Shown here piece after piece: positions 40,567 through 49,816 of a stretch of 64,000 bases of DNA. A program made the position numbers and the translations under genes. Location: positions 1,268,501 through 1,332,500 of the forward strand of contig JACKNY010000001.1 of assembly GCA_024234615.1 (NCBI GenBank), given 5' to 3'. Every line of letters begins with the position of its first letter. Position 1 is the stretch's first letter. The stretch comes from Pseudomonadales bacterium (GTDB lineage Bacteria > Pseudomonadota > Gammaproteobacteria > Pseudomonadales > IMCC2047). The notes beneath the pieces are model-generated. The model saw only the letters and a program-made list of their open reading frames with translations. It did no database searches and was not told the DNA's origin.

Positions 40567-42912
40567 ATGGTTCAGAGTCGATCTGATGACCAACCACAGA
40601 TTTTTATAAAGAAAAAGCTGGTTTGCGGTGTGGTGACGCTTGTTTTTGGTTTACCTATTTATCAACCGCTAACTTTAGCAGCGGAAAGGGTGGGTATCGA
40701 AGAAATTACAGTGACCGCACGAAAACGTGAGGAAAGTTTGCAAGATGTACCTATCGCGATATCGGCCTTTTCAGGTGATGCGCTAAATAAAAAAGGTGTC
40801 ACCAATATTGCGCAAGTCGCGGATTATACCCCAGGCTTGGAGATGGATTCGACAGCGGCTATTAGTGGTAGCTCGGCGGCATTAACCACCTTTATTCGTG
40901 GCATCGGCATGAGCGATTTCTTACTAACCATCGATCCTGGTGTTGGCCTTTATGTGGATGATGTATATGTGGCTCGGTCCGTTGGTGGTTTGGTTGACCT
41001 CTTGGATATTCAGCGGGTGGAGGTGTTGAAGGGCCCCCAAGGTACGCTCTTTGGGCGCAATACTATTGGTGGAGCTGTCAGCATCGTTTCGAAAGATCCG
41101 GGCGACCAGTTGGCGGGCTCTTTGGGGTTGACACTGGGAACAGACAACCGGCTGGATATGCGTGGTAAGGTTGATGTGCCGCTGACAGATAAATTGTTGA
41201 GCTCACTTTCATTTTCGTCGAAGACTCAGGATGGTTATGGTAAACGCCTACCGTTTCCCAGCGACTATATACCACTCTCGGTTCCCGCAGGAACAGCACC
41301 AAACGCCTTCGGTAACGGTGAACTATATGGCAATGGTGATGACCTGGGAGAGGTCAACACACAATCAGCCAGGGTAAAGCTGTTTTTTAATGACGATCAA
41401 TTCCAGGCTCGCTTTGCGGTCGATATAACGCGTGCCCGGGAGACTGCACCAGTGTCCACTTTATTGGGTTTTGCGCCGACGTACGGTACTGGTGCTGCCT
41501 TGGCTGATGCCCACAATGCTTTTGCCACAGGTGGTGCGGCACCGGCAAATCGACTGGTGTATGATGAGCGCTGGATCACCGGTAATGAGCATACGACCTA
41601 CGGTAATGCGCCGTCTCAATCCGATTATGATTTGTTTGGTGCTGCCTTGACGCTGAACTGGCAATTTGATGCGGTGGATGTTAAATCCATTACTGCCTAC
41701 CGTGACTTGGAGTCAGATTTCGGTCGTGATGGTGATAGTTCACCGATTATTCTCGACCACACTAGAAACACCTACGAGCATGAACAGTTTTCACAAGAGT
41801 TTCAGATTACCGGCTCGCTGCTAAATGACAGAATGAGTTGGTTGGGCGGTGTCTATTACTTTAAGGAGGAAGGATCGGATCGGGTTCAGGTGCCGCTCGG
41901 CCTGGAAGTTGACCTTGCTCTGGCAGGCGCGCCGGGTACAGTTATCAACCTTTGGCTCGATGAGTTGAATGATGTGGAGAATACTTCCAAAGCGATTTTT
42001 GCTCAGGCAAGTTATAATTTTACCGATAAGTTAAGCGCCACTTTTGGCCTTCGTCATACCAAGGATGATAAGCGTTATAGCCCGACACACGTTACTCAAG
42101 GCCTGAATCCTGTTGCGTTGCTGATTGATGACGAGAGCGTTGAGTTCTCTGACACCTCGCCAAGATTCAGCATCGATTATCGTTGGAGTGACAGTGTCTT
42201 CACGTACTTCTCCTATTCAGCCGGATTTAAGTCGGGTGGATTTACCGGTCGAACCGTTGACCCGAAAGATGGCGCGCGTCCATTCGACCCGGAAGAGGCG
42301 GAAACACTGGAAGTCGGGGTTAAGCTTGATTACGATAGAGTTCGTATTAACGCGGCGCTCTTTAGCACCGATTACACTGATCTGCAGATAATCAACCAGG
42401 AGGGTATTACACCCATCACAGTCAATGCGGGTGAGTCGGAGATAAAAGGCCTTGAACTTGAAATCATGGCGGTGCCGACCGATAACCTGACGCTGATGTT
42501 TAGCTACTCTTATCTGGATGCGGACTACACAGAAATCTCCGACCCTAATGCGACCATTACGGAAGACTTTGAGTTCGCGAATACGCCTGAAAATTCTTTT
42601 AATTTTTCAGTGGATTACATCATCGACCTGAACTCGGGCGCTGAGTTGTTATTACGTGCCGATTATAACTGGAAAGACGACCATTTTAACGATGCCGAGA
42701 ATACGCAATTGCTTGCTCAGGACTCTTTCGGTCTGCTGGGCATGTCGGCCTCCTATACGTCACCGAAGCATTGGAAGATTATCGCTGGCGTAAAAAATGC
42801 TACGGATGAAATCTTCCTCTATTCAGGGTTTAGTCAGCCGGGTGTTGGCTTTGTTGAGGGCAGTTATAGTCGCGGCAGAGAATATTACCTGACCACCGAG
42901 TATCACTTCTAA
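40567..42912 (+). CDS. TonB-dependent outer-membrane receptor beside a PQQ dehydrogenase
   Basis: 781-residue receptor of a subfamily different from the two at 6.7-11 kb. A signal region (about 17-45), the TonB box EEITVTARKR (about 50) and a plug LQDVPIAISAFSGDALNKKG, TFIRGIGMSDFLLTIDPGVG, GLYVDDVYVARSVGG, RVEVLKGPQGTLFGRNTIGG and AVSIVSKDPG are followed by a beta-barrel with the standard terminal aromatic (YYLTTEYHF). GGAGG ribosome site 8 bases before the ATG. The PQQ dehydrogenase gene follows after a terminator-containing gap. The substrate could be PQQ itself or the compound the dehydrogenase oxidises, but sequence does not say. Confidence 0.92.
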   Translation: MVQSRSDDQPQIFIKKKLVCGVVTLVFGLPIYQPLTLAAERVGIEEITVTARKREESLQDVPIAISAFSGDALNKKGVTNIAQVADYTPGLEMDSTAAISGSSAALTTFIRGIGMSDFLLTIDPGVGLYVDDVYVARSVGGLVDLLDIQRVEVLKGPQGTLFGRNTIGGAVSIVSKDPGDQLAGSLGLTLGTDNRLDMRGKVDVPLTDKLLSSLSFSSKTQDGYGKRLPFPSDYIPLSVPAGTAPNAFGNGELYGNGDDLGEVNTQSARVKLFFNDDQFQARFAVDITRARETAPVSTLLGFAPTYGTGAALADAHNAFATGGAAPANRLVYDERWITGNEHTTYGNAPSQSDYDLFGAALTLNWQFDAVDVKSITAYRDLESDFGRDGDSSPIILDHTRNTYEHEQFSQEFQITGSLLNDRMSWLGGVYYFKEEGSDRVQVPLGLEVDLALAGAPGTVINLWLDELNDVENTSKAIFAQASYNFTDKLSATFGLRHTKDDKRYSPTHVTQGLNPVALLIDDESVEFSDTSPRFSIDYRWSDSVFTYFSYSAGFKSGGFTGRTVDPKDGARPFDPEEAETLEVGVKLDYDRVRINAALFSTDYTDLQIINQEGITPITVNAGESEIKGLELEIMAVPTDNLTLMFSYSYLDADYTEISDPNATITEDFEFANTPENSFNFSVDYIIDLNSGAELLLRADYNWKDDHFNDAENTQLLAQDSFGLLGMSASYTSPKHWKIIAGVKNATDEIFLYSGFSQPGVGFVEGSYSRGREYYLTTEYHF

Positions 42913-42933
42913 AACATAGCGATGCCCCTTATT

Positions 42934-42961
42934 GGCTGCCAAGTGATTGGCAGCCTTTTTT
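42934..42961 (+). terminator. Rho-independent terminator after the TonB receptor
   Basis: GGCTGCCAA (42934-42942), loop GTGA, TTGGCAGCC (42947-42955) and then six T's. It stands 21 bases after the receptor stop and separates it from the dehydrogenase gene, so co-regulation would need read-through or a second promoter in the 82 bases that follow. Confidence 0.9.
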
Positions 42962-43043
42962 ATGACTTAAAACTATGCGGTAGTTCCCGCAGAATCAGTG
43001 ATCCTTTGAGCGATCTTCAAGTAAATGGAAAGGGCTTAATTCT

Positions 43044-45215
43044 ATGACCAACCGGAACAGCAAGCAGCCACTAGGGGTTCTCTTAGTATTTGCCATTACG
43101 TCGGTGATAGCCGGCTGTTTGCCGTTAGAAAATAAGACGGATGTCATTCAGCAAAAAGGAGTCATTAGTCTAAGCCCTCAGCCGAGACTGGCCGATGCGG
43201 AGCATGAAACGGGCAATTGGCTGAGTCATGGGCGTACCTACGCTGAGCAACGGTATAGCCCTCTGCATGAAATAAACCAAGAGACTATCGGTGAATTAAA
43301 ACTGGCCTGGTACGTTGACCTGCCGGGAAAACGCGGGCAAGAAGCTACCCCCCTGGTTATCGATGGCGTCATGTACACCACCTCCGCCTGGAGCCACGTG
43401 TTAGCACTGGAGGCAGCGACCGGCGAGCAACTTTGGCATTTCGATCCGAAGGTGCCTAAGTCTACCGGTGTGAAGGGTTGTTGTGATGCGGTGAACCGTG
43501 GCGTTGCCTTTATGGATGGCCGTATTTTTGTCGGTACGCTGGATGGCCGTTTAATTGCCTTGGATGCTAAAACCGGCGACCAACTTTGGTCCACCATCAC
43601 CGTGGATCAGGAAAAAAATTACACTATCACCGGCGCTCCCAGAGTTGCGAATGGCAAAGTCTTTATTGGTAATGGTGGGGCGGAATATGGCGTGCGCGGT
43701 TATCTTTCCGCCTATGATGCCAATTCGGGTGACCTAGTGTGGCGGTTTTACACCGTGCCCGGCGCGCCGGGTGAGCCAGTGGGTACAGAGCCTGTTGAAG
43801 CACAGACGGCTACCTGGAATGGCAATTGGTGGAAGTTCGGAGGTGGCGGTACAGTTTGGGATTCGATGGCCTTTGACACGGAGACCAACCTGCTTTATTT
43901 CGGGGTAGGAAATGGTAGCCCCTGGAACCCCAACATTCGCACCGCCGGCGCAGGCGATAATCTGTTTTTATCATCAATTGTTGCGGTTGACGCAGATACC
44001 GGTATCTATCGTTGGCATTACCAAACAACACCTGGCGAAGCTTGGGACTTTACCGCAACTCAGCATATGATTTTGGCAGATATGGACATCGCCGGAAAGC
44101 CACGCAAAGTGCTGATGCAGGCACCTAAAAATGGGTTCTTTTATGTGCTCGACCGGATCAGCGGTGAACTGATATCTGCGGAGCCCTTTGTCAAAGTCAC
44201 CTGGGCGAGCCACGTCGATAAAATCAGCGGACGCCCGGTAGTAAACCCAGAAGCTGAATACTGGAAAACTGGTAAGCCAGCATTGGTTTCACCGTCCTGG
44301 ATGGGCGGCCATAACTGGCACCCGATGTCCTATAGCAGCGATACCGGGTTAGTCTATTTCCCCGCGCAGGAATCCGCCTTTCCCTATTTGGCCGAGGATG
44401 AACAAACACCTTCCAAGCTGGCAGTTAACTTAGGCGTCGATACCAAAGTGGCCAGCTTTCCAGATGATCCGGCAGTGATTGCTGCCATCAAAAAAGCGAC
44501 CTCAGGTCGTTTGGTGGCCTGGAATCCGGTTACGCAGAAAGAAGTTTGGCGTGTAGAGTACCCCGGTGCCTGGAATGGCGGTGTGCTGACAACCGCAGGA
44601 GAACTCGTTTTTCAAGGCAGTGCGACGGGCTTTCTGAATGCTTATGCAGCAAAAGACGGGCAAAAACTCTGGGAGTTTTCCGCGCAAACAGGCGTTGTCG
44701 CGCCGCCCATAAGCTTTGAAGTCGATGGCGAACAGTACATAAGCGTGAGTGCTGGGTGGGGCGGGATCTTCCCCTTAATGACCGGTCCCTTGGTGCTAGA
44801 TGCTGCCGCTGGTGATCCCATCAACAGAAGTAGAATTTTAACCTTCAAGCTGGGTGGAACTGCGGAATTACCCATGGCGCTGGAACAAATGCGTGATATG
44901 CCTGACCTATCCAAAGTTAAATTAGATGCCACGATGGTTGAGAAGGGTGTTGCCGTTTATGATCGCTATTGTGTTAATTGTCATGGCGCTGGTGCCGTGG
45001 GTGGCGGTGTTATTCCGGATCTTCGTTATTCGGCTATGTTATCGGCACCGCAGGTATGGCAGCAGGTTGTTTTGGATGGCATTCTCAGCGACCGCGGTAT
45101 GGTGAGTTTTGCTGCTGAGCTGTCATCGCAAGATGCTGAGGCAGCTCGCCATTATGTCATCACAAGGAATCAATTCGCACAAAAAATTGGAGATACTAAG
45201 CGTTTAAGTCGTTAA
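43044..45215 (+). CDS. PQQ-dependent quinohaemoprotein dehydrogenase with cytochrome c tail, lipoprotein
   Basis: 723 residues. A signal peptide with lipobox VIAGC (Cys about 26) predicts a lipid-anchored periplasmic enzyme. An eight-blade PQQ propeller (about 50-620) has WLSHGRTYAEQRYSPLHEIN, the adjacent-Cys pair in GVKGCCDAVNRGVAF, and the catalytic Asp in EAWDFTATQHMI. The residue two places later is Thr, so it is calcium-type, not lanthanide-type. The C-terminal cytochrome c (about 635-715) has CVNCHGAGAVGGGVIPDLR. Type II quinohaemoprotein alcohol dehydrogenases have this layout. The natural substrate is unknown; no PQQ synthesis genes are in the window. Confidence 0.93.
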   Translation: MTNRNSKQPLGVLLVFAITSVIAGCLPLENKTDVIQQKGVISLSPQPRLADAEHETGNWLSHGRTYAEQRYSPLHEINQETIGELKLAWYVDLPGKRGQEATPLVIDGVMYTTSAWSHVLALEAATGEQLWHFDPKVPKSTGVKGCCDAVNRGVAFMDGRIFVGTLDGRLIALDAKTGDQLWSTITVDQEKNYTITGAPRVANGKVFIGNGGAEYGVRGYLSAYDANSGDLVWRFYTVPGAPGEPVGTEPVEAQTATWNGNWWKFGGGGTVWDSMAFDTETNLLYFGVGNGSPWNPNIRTAGAGDNLFLSSIVAVDADTGIYRWHYQTTPGEAWDFTATQHMILADMDIAGKPRKVLMQAPKNGFFYVLDRISGELISAEPFVKVTWASHVDKISGRPVVNPEAEYWKTGKPALVSPSWMGGHNWHPMSYSSDTGLVYFPAQESAFPYLAEDEQTPSKLAVNLGVDTKVASFPDDPAVIAAIKKATSGRLVAWNPVTQKEVWRVEYPGAWNGGVLTTAGELVFQGSATGFLNAYAAKDGQKLWEFSAQTGVVAPPISFEVDGEQYISVSAGWGGIFPLMTGPLVLDAAAGDPINRSRILTFKLGGTAELPMALEQMRDMPDLSKVKLDATMVEKGVAVYDRYCVNCHGAGAVGGGVIPDLRYSAMLSAPQVWQQVVLDGILSDRGMVSFAAELSSQDAEAARHYVITRNQFAQKIGDTKRLSR

Positions 45216-45373
45216 GTTTAAACCGAATATCAAGGCATCTATATCTTGCCGGGTAGGTCTTGCCTTTTGTCATTGCCGGTTTGAATTATGCCACGGACCT
45301 GTGCTGGGTAAAGATGCTTAATGCTGAAAAAGAATGAATACCTTTGAGGTCTAAACGTGTTTCTCGAAGCATA

Positions 45374-45411
45374 AAAAAATCCGGTATTCGTTCATGAATA
45401 CCGGATTTTTT
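45374..45411. terminator. Bidirectional terminator between the PQQ enzyme and aceA
   Basis: AAAAAATCCGGTATTC (45374-45389) and GAATACCGGATTTTTT (45396-45411) form a 16-base perfect stem around six bases. It works in both directions because it has A's on one side and T's on the other. It sits between the converging dehydrogenase (+) and isocitrate lyase (-) genes. Confidence 0.93.
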
Positions 45412-45491
45412 AAGGTCTAGCCCAAGCTGCAATACCTAAATGAACAGCATTACCACAATGTTGGCGGGGCTATTTTCAATAGTGCGCCAGG

Positions 45492-47084
45492 TTAGAACTG
45501 ATTCATGGTGTTGTCTTTGCCGCCAGCTTTCAGTGCGGCTTCACCCGCAAAGTAGCCTTTGTGGTCGTCACCAATATCAGAGCCTGCCATGTTTTGGTGC
45601 TTGACGCAGGCAATCCCTTGACGGATTTCCTTGCGCTGTACACCTTCTACGTAACCTAACATCCCTTGCTCACCAAAATATTCTTTGGCTAGGTTGTCAG
45701 TGGACAAAGCAGCAGTGTGGTAAGTCGGCAAGGTGATTAGGTGATGGAAGATACCGGCTTCACGAGCGGAATCGGCCTGGAACGAGCGAATCTTATCGTC
45801 GGCAACGGTTGCTAATTCTGTTTCGTCGTATTCGACGTTCATCAGGTCAGCACGGTTATAGGCTGACACATCTTTACCGGCTTCGCTCCAGGCGTCGAAT
45901 ACCTGCTGACGGAAGTTCAAAGTCCAGTTAAAGGATGGGCTGTTGTTGTAAACCAGCTTGGCGTTCGGGATCACTTCGCGGATGCGGTTTACCATGCCGG
46001 CAATTTGGCCGATATGTGGCTTTTCGGTCTCGATCCAGAGTAGATCGGCACCGTTTTGTAGTGATGTGATGCAATCCAGTACGCAGCGATCTTCACCTGT
46101 GCCTTTGCGGAACTGGAATAGATTGCTTGGCAGGCGCTTGGGACGCAGCAGCTTGCCATTACGATTAATGATGACGTCACCGTTGTTCATATCTGCTGGA
46201 GATACTTCCTCACAGTCGAGGAAAGAGTTGTATTGGTCACCCAGGTCATCAGGCTGATTGGTCACAGCGATTTGCTTGGTCAGGCCCGCACCCAGTGAAT
46301 CAGTACGAGCTACGATAACACCATCATCAATCCCTAGTTCAAGGAATGCGTAGCGTATTGCCCGAATCTTCGCCAGGAAGTCTTCATGAGGGACGGTAAC
46401 CTTGCCGTCCTGGTGACCACACTGCTTCTCGTCTGATACTTGGTTTTCCAATTGAATCGCACAAGCTCCTGCTTCGATCATGCGCTTAGCGAGTAAATAG
46501 GTGGCCTCAGCATTACCAAAACCAGCATCGATATCCGCTATTATGGGTACGATGTGAGTCTGAAAATTATCAATCTTATCTTGTGCTGCTGCGGCCTTAG
46601 CAGAATCACCGGCTTGATTAGCAGCGTCCAGTTCGCGGAACAAGCCGCCTAGTTCACGAGCGTCAGCCTGACGCAAGAAGGTGTATAGTTCTTCAATGAG
46701 TCCTGATACTGACGTTTTTTCGTGCATAGATTGATCAGGTAAAGGGCCAAAGTCAGAGCGCAATGCTGCGATCATCCAGCCGGAAAGATACAGATATTTT
46801 TTGTTGGTAGTATTGAAATGTTTCTTGATAGAAATCAGTTTCTGTTGACCGATAAAACCGTGCCAACAGCCCAGTGATTGGGTGTATTTGGCACTATTCG
46901 CGTCATACTCGGCCATATCTTTGCGCATAATGCCAGCAGTGTACTTGGCGATATCAAGACCGGTTTTAAAGCGGTTTTGGGCGCGCATTCTCGCAGCATA
47001 CTCTGGGCTTATCGCAGCCCAGGTACCGCCCTGTGCTTCTTTCAATGAAGCCACCGAGTCGATGTCGTTTTGGTAATCTGACAT
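45492..47084 (-). CDS. aceA: Isocitrate lyase, large form
   Basis: 530-residue enzyme of the glyoxylate shunt: isocitrate to succinate plus glyoxylate, for growth on fatty acids, acetate or C2 units. Active-site motifs are VPIIADIDAGFGNAEATYLL (metal site), KQCGHQDGKVTVPHEDF with the catalytic Cys (the family usually has KKCGH, Pseudomonas has KQCGH), ARTDSLGAG and YNNSPSFNWTLNFRQQ. The length matches the Pseudomonas-type form, larger than the 434-residue E. coli enzyme. The divergent LysR gene at 47321 may regulate it. No malate synthase gene is in the window. Confidence 0.96.
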   Translation of the reverse strand: MSDYQNDIDSVASLKEAQGGTWAAISPEYAARMRAQNRFKTGLDIAKYTAGIMRKDMAEYDANSAKYTQSLGCWHGFIGQQKLISIKKHFNTTNKKYLYLSGWMIAALRSDFGPLPDQSMHEKTSVSGLIEELYTFLRQADARELGGLFRELDAANQAGDSAKAAAAQDKIDNFQTHIVPIIADIDAGFGNAEATYLLAKRMIEAGACAIQLENQVSDEKQCGHQDGKVTVPHEDFLAKIRAIRYAFLELGIDDGVIVARTDSLGAGLTKQIAVTNQPDDLGDQYNSFLDCEEVSPADMNNGDVIINRNGKLLRPKRLPSNLFQFRKGTGEDRCVLDCITSLQNGADLLWIETEKPHIGQIAGMVNRIREVIPNAKLVYNNSPSFNWTLNFRQQVFDAWSEAGKDVSAYNRADLMNVEYDETELATVADDKIRSFQADSAREAGIFHHLITLPTYHTAALSTDNLAKEYFGEQGMLGYVEGVQRKEIRQGIACVKHQNMAGSDIGDDHKGYFAGEAALKAGGKDNTMNQF

Positions 47085-47320
47085 TTTATAATCCTCAATC
47101 TAGTAGTGATGTTTACGCTAACGTTTATTGGGGAAATAACGTTGCTTTGTTAGTTGGAGGTCTATCATAGAGAGCTATCGACTATAAAAGAAATAAATGC
47201 TAATTATTTTAGCTATTCGCGCGGTGAATATTTTGCCGGAATCGGAATTTTTTAGTGCGTATTTCAACAGGTTATGAGATGATTTCGCAAACTTATACTT
47301 TCTGAATTACTATAGCTAAC

Positions 47321-48268
47321 ATGAATGTATCCCGTATTGATCTAAATTTACTTGTCTATTTTGATGTTCTGTTGCGTGAACAGAATGTGACTAAGGCAGC
47401 GCACCAGCTGGGAATTACGCAGCCAGCGATGAGTAATGGTCTGCGCCGTTTGAGGGAACTGTTTGGTGATCCATTGCTGATTCGTACCAGCGAAGGGATG
47501 ACGGCTACAGAAAGAGCGCTGGAATTGCAGCCGCTGATTCGTAATGTGTTGGCGGGAGTTGAAAAAGCGATTCAGCCGCAGGGAGTGTTTGATCCCGGTG
47601 TCAGCGACCGTACCTTTCGTGTGATGGCAAGTGATTATGGCGAATCCACTCTGCTACCCGCAGTATTGGGTAAATTGCGTGAACAGGCCCCCGGTATCAC
47701 GCTTGATATTTTAACACCAAGCGATGTGGGCTTTCCCGATTTGGAGCAGGGCAAGGTTGATATGGCCATCAATCGGTTCAATGAATTACCTTTATCCTTC
47801 CATCAAATCACTCTATGGCAAGACAGCTTTGCCTGTCTGATGAGCGCTGATAATCCGGTGTTAGAAGATTTTACCCTCGATAATTATCTCAAAGCGCATC
47901 ATATCTGGGTTAGCAAAACAGGTATGGGTGTTGGGGTCGGCATGAACCCACAGGATAATCAGCGCTTGGGGCGGGTTGATGAGGCCCTGACTAAGCTGGA
48001 TAAGAAACGTAGAATTAGTGTGTTTACCCGGCATTACCAGGTGGCACGATTGCTGGCAAACCAGAAGGATTTAATTGCGACGCTGCCAAGGAAAGCTGCG
48101 GAATTGGAGCTTGATAACCCCCGTCTGGCGGTGCGGTCACCACCCTTTGAGATTCCCCCCTTCAATCTAAAAATGGCCTGGAGTCCTTTGTTGCAGCAGA
48201 ATCCGGGGCATCAATGGCTGCGTCGATTAATTGTTGATGTGGCGCGTGAGATTTCGGGGGATATCTAA
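47321..48268 (+). CDS. LysR-family transcriptional regulator
   Basis: 315 residues. The winged-helix DNA-binding part is at 1-62: VSRIDLNLLVYFDVLLREQN, VTKAAHQLGITQPAMSNGLR and RLRELFGDPLLIRTSEGMTA. It resembles the NodD/NahR/LeuO branch, with an initial IDLNLL. The ligand-binding half (about 90-300) begins RTFRVMASDYGESTLLPAVL and is typical of PBP2-type effector domains. Divergent from aceA with a 236-base gap, so it is a candidate controller of isocitrate lyase. ATG start; the ribosome site is weak. Confidence 0.9.
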   Translation: MNVSRIDLNLLVYFDVLLREQNVTKAAHQLGITQPAMSNGLRRLRELFGDPLLIRTSEGMTATERALELQPLIRNVLAGVEKAIQPQGVFDPGVSDRTFRVMASDYGESTLLPAVLGKLREQAPGITLDILTPSDVGFPDLEQGKVDMAINRFNELPLSFHQITLWQDSFACLMSADNPVLEDFTLDNYLKAHHIWVSKTGMGVGVGMNPQDNQRLGRVDEALTKLDKKRRISVFTRHYQVARLLANQKDLIATLPRKAAELELDNPRLAVRSPPFEIPPFNLKMAWSPLLQQNPGHQWLRRLIVDVAREISGDI

Positions 48269-48293
48269 AATCTTACTTTAGGTTAGTTCTCTT

Positions 48294-48325
48294 CTGCAGG
48301 AGAAGGGGCATCCTTTCTCCTGCAG
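48294..48325. terminator. Convergent hairpin after the LysR gene
   Basis: CTGCAGGAGAAGG (48294-48306) and CCTTTCTCCTGCAG (48312-48325) pair almost perfectly (one bulged T) in the gap between the LysR gene (+) and purB (-). There is no strong T-run, so it is a terminator candidate. It shares the GGAGAAGG core with the hairpin at 24591. Confidence 0.55.
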
Positions 48326-48370
48326 CGAGTGTGTTTGGAAGGTATGGTCAAAAGCCAGGGTGAAGACAAA

Positions 48371-49747
48371 TTAAATGTTATCTGCCTGCGTCACTGCGTT
48401 GCCGATATAACTGCTTGGTTTGAGCGTTTTCAGTTGTGCTTTTGCGTTTTCGGGAATCGCCAGCTTATCAATAAAGTCGTGCAGTCCTTCCTGAGTAATT
48501 CCTTTGCCACGGGTTAACGCTTTTAATTTTTCATAAGGTTCCGGCACATTGTAGCGACGCATCACAGTCTGTACCGGTTCGGCTAGAATTTCCCAACAAT
48601 CATCCAAATCCCGGTTGATTGTTTCGGAGTTGAGTTGTAGTTTGCCAATCCCCTTGAGGCTGGATTCATAGGCAATCAGACTGTGGCCAAAACCCACGCC
48701 AAGGTTGCGCAGCACGGTCGAGTCAGTTAAATCGCGCTGCCAACGGGAGATCGGCAATTTAGCCGCTAGGTGATTAAAAACCGCATTGGCGATACCGAGA
48801 TTGCCTTCAGAGTTTTCAAAATCAATGGGGTTTACCTTGTGCGGCATCGTCGAAGAGCCTACTTCCCCCGCGATAGTTTTTTGCTTGAAATATCCCAGCG
48901 AAATATAACCCCAGATATCGCGGTCGAAGTCGAGCAGGATGGTATTGAAGCGCGCTACGGCATCGAACAGTTCGGCAATATAATCGTGGGGTTCGATTTG
49001 CGTGGTGTAGGGGTTCCAGCTTAGGCCTAAGTGGGACACAAACTTTTCCGCAAAGGCCGGCCAATCAATTTCCGGGTAGGCGGAGTAGTGGGCATTATAA
49101 TTGCCCACTGCGCCGTTTATTTTTCCTAATAGCTCAACCTGTTGGACTTGCTTTAATTGACGTTCAAGCCGATACGCGGTATTTGCCATCTCTTTGCCCA
49201 TAGTGGTTGGAGAGGCTGGTTGACCATGGGTACGTGACAGCATAGGTTGCTTGGCGTACTGCTTGGCTAAGGACTTGATGGCATCGACTATTTGCTGCAT
49301 CAACGGCAAGGCGACGCTCAGGCCGTCTTTGAGCATTAGCGCATGAGCGAGGTTGTTAATATCTTCTGAAGTACAGGCGAAATGTACAAATTCACTGACA
49401 GCTAACAATTCCGGCAGGTTTTTTTGCTGCGCTTGAAACTGTTCCTTGAGGAAATATTCCAATGCCTTGACATCATGGTTGGTGGTGCGTTCAATTTCTT
49501 TGATACGCTCGGCATTAGCCAGGTCAAAATGCTCGACTAAAAGATTGAGATAATCCTGCGCCTGGGTGCTGAATTTGGGAACCTCTACGATTTGTTCGTG
49601 TTCGGAAAGCTGTTGCAGCCAGCGCACCTCGACTTCAAAGCGGCAGCGCATTAGGCCAAATTCGCTAAAAATCGGGCGTAAAGCCTGAGTCTTGCTTGCG
49701 TAGCGCCCATCCAGCGGAGAAACGGCGGTAAGGGAAGTTAATTCCAT
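48371..49747 (-). CDS. purB: Adenylosuccinate lyase
   Basis: 458-residue purine biosynthesis enzyme, acting at two steps: SAICAR to AICAR and adenylosuccinate to AMP. The N-terminus MELTSLTAVSPLDGRYASKT is the proteobacterial form. Catalytic segments are HFACTSEDINNLAHALML, LSRTHGQPASPTTMGKEMAN and the signature GEVGSSTMPHKVNPIDFENSEG with the flexible catalytic Ser. Full length. It is the last gene of mnmA-hflD-purB (minus strand), the order seen in gammaproteobacteria such as E. coli. The hflD stop is 69 bases upstream. Confidence 0.97.
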   Translation of the reverse strand: MELTSLTAVSPLDGRYASKTQALRPIFSEFGLMRCRFEVEVRWLQQLSEHEQIVEVPKFSTQAQDYLNLLVEHFDLANAERIKEIERTTNHDVKALEYFLKEQFQAQQKNLPELLAVSEFVHFACTSEDINNLAHALMLKDGLSVALPLMQQIVDAIKSLAKQYAKQPMLSRTHGQPASPTTMGKEMANTAYRLERQLKQVQQVELLGKINGAVGNYNAHYSAYPEIDWPAFAEKFVSHLGLSWNPYTTQIEPHDYIAELFDAVARFNTILLDFDRDIWGYISLGYFKQKTIAGEVGSSTMPHKVNPIDFENSEGNLGIANAVFNHLAAKLPISRWQRDLTDSTVLRNLGVGFGHSLIAYESSLKGIGKLQLNSETINRDLDDCWEILAEPVQTVMRRYNVPEPYEKLKALTRGKGITQEGLHDFIDKLAIPENAKAQLKTLKPSSYIGNAVTQADNI

Positions 49748-49816
49748 CGATGAAATCCAGTCAGTTTGCGGTTAAGAAAGGGCTGCAATAATACACCAAA
49801 TTGATTTTTAGAGCAG

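Noticed and set aside
39325..40593. 422-residue version of the AraC regulator.
   Set aside because: The extra 101 residues lie across the divergent promoter region and are unlike any AraC N-terminus; ATG 40290 has a ribosome site and the usual length.
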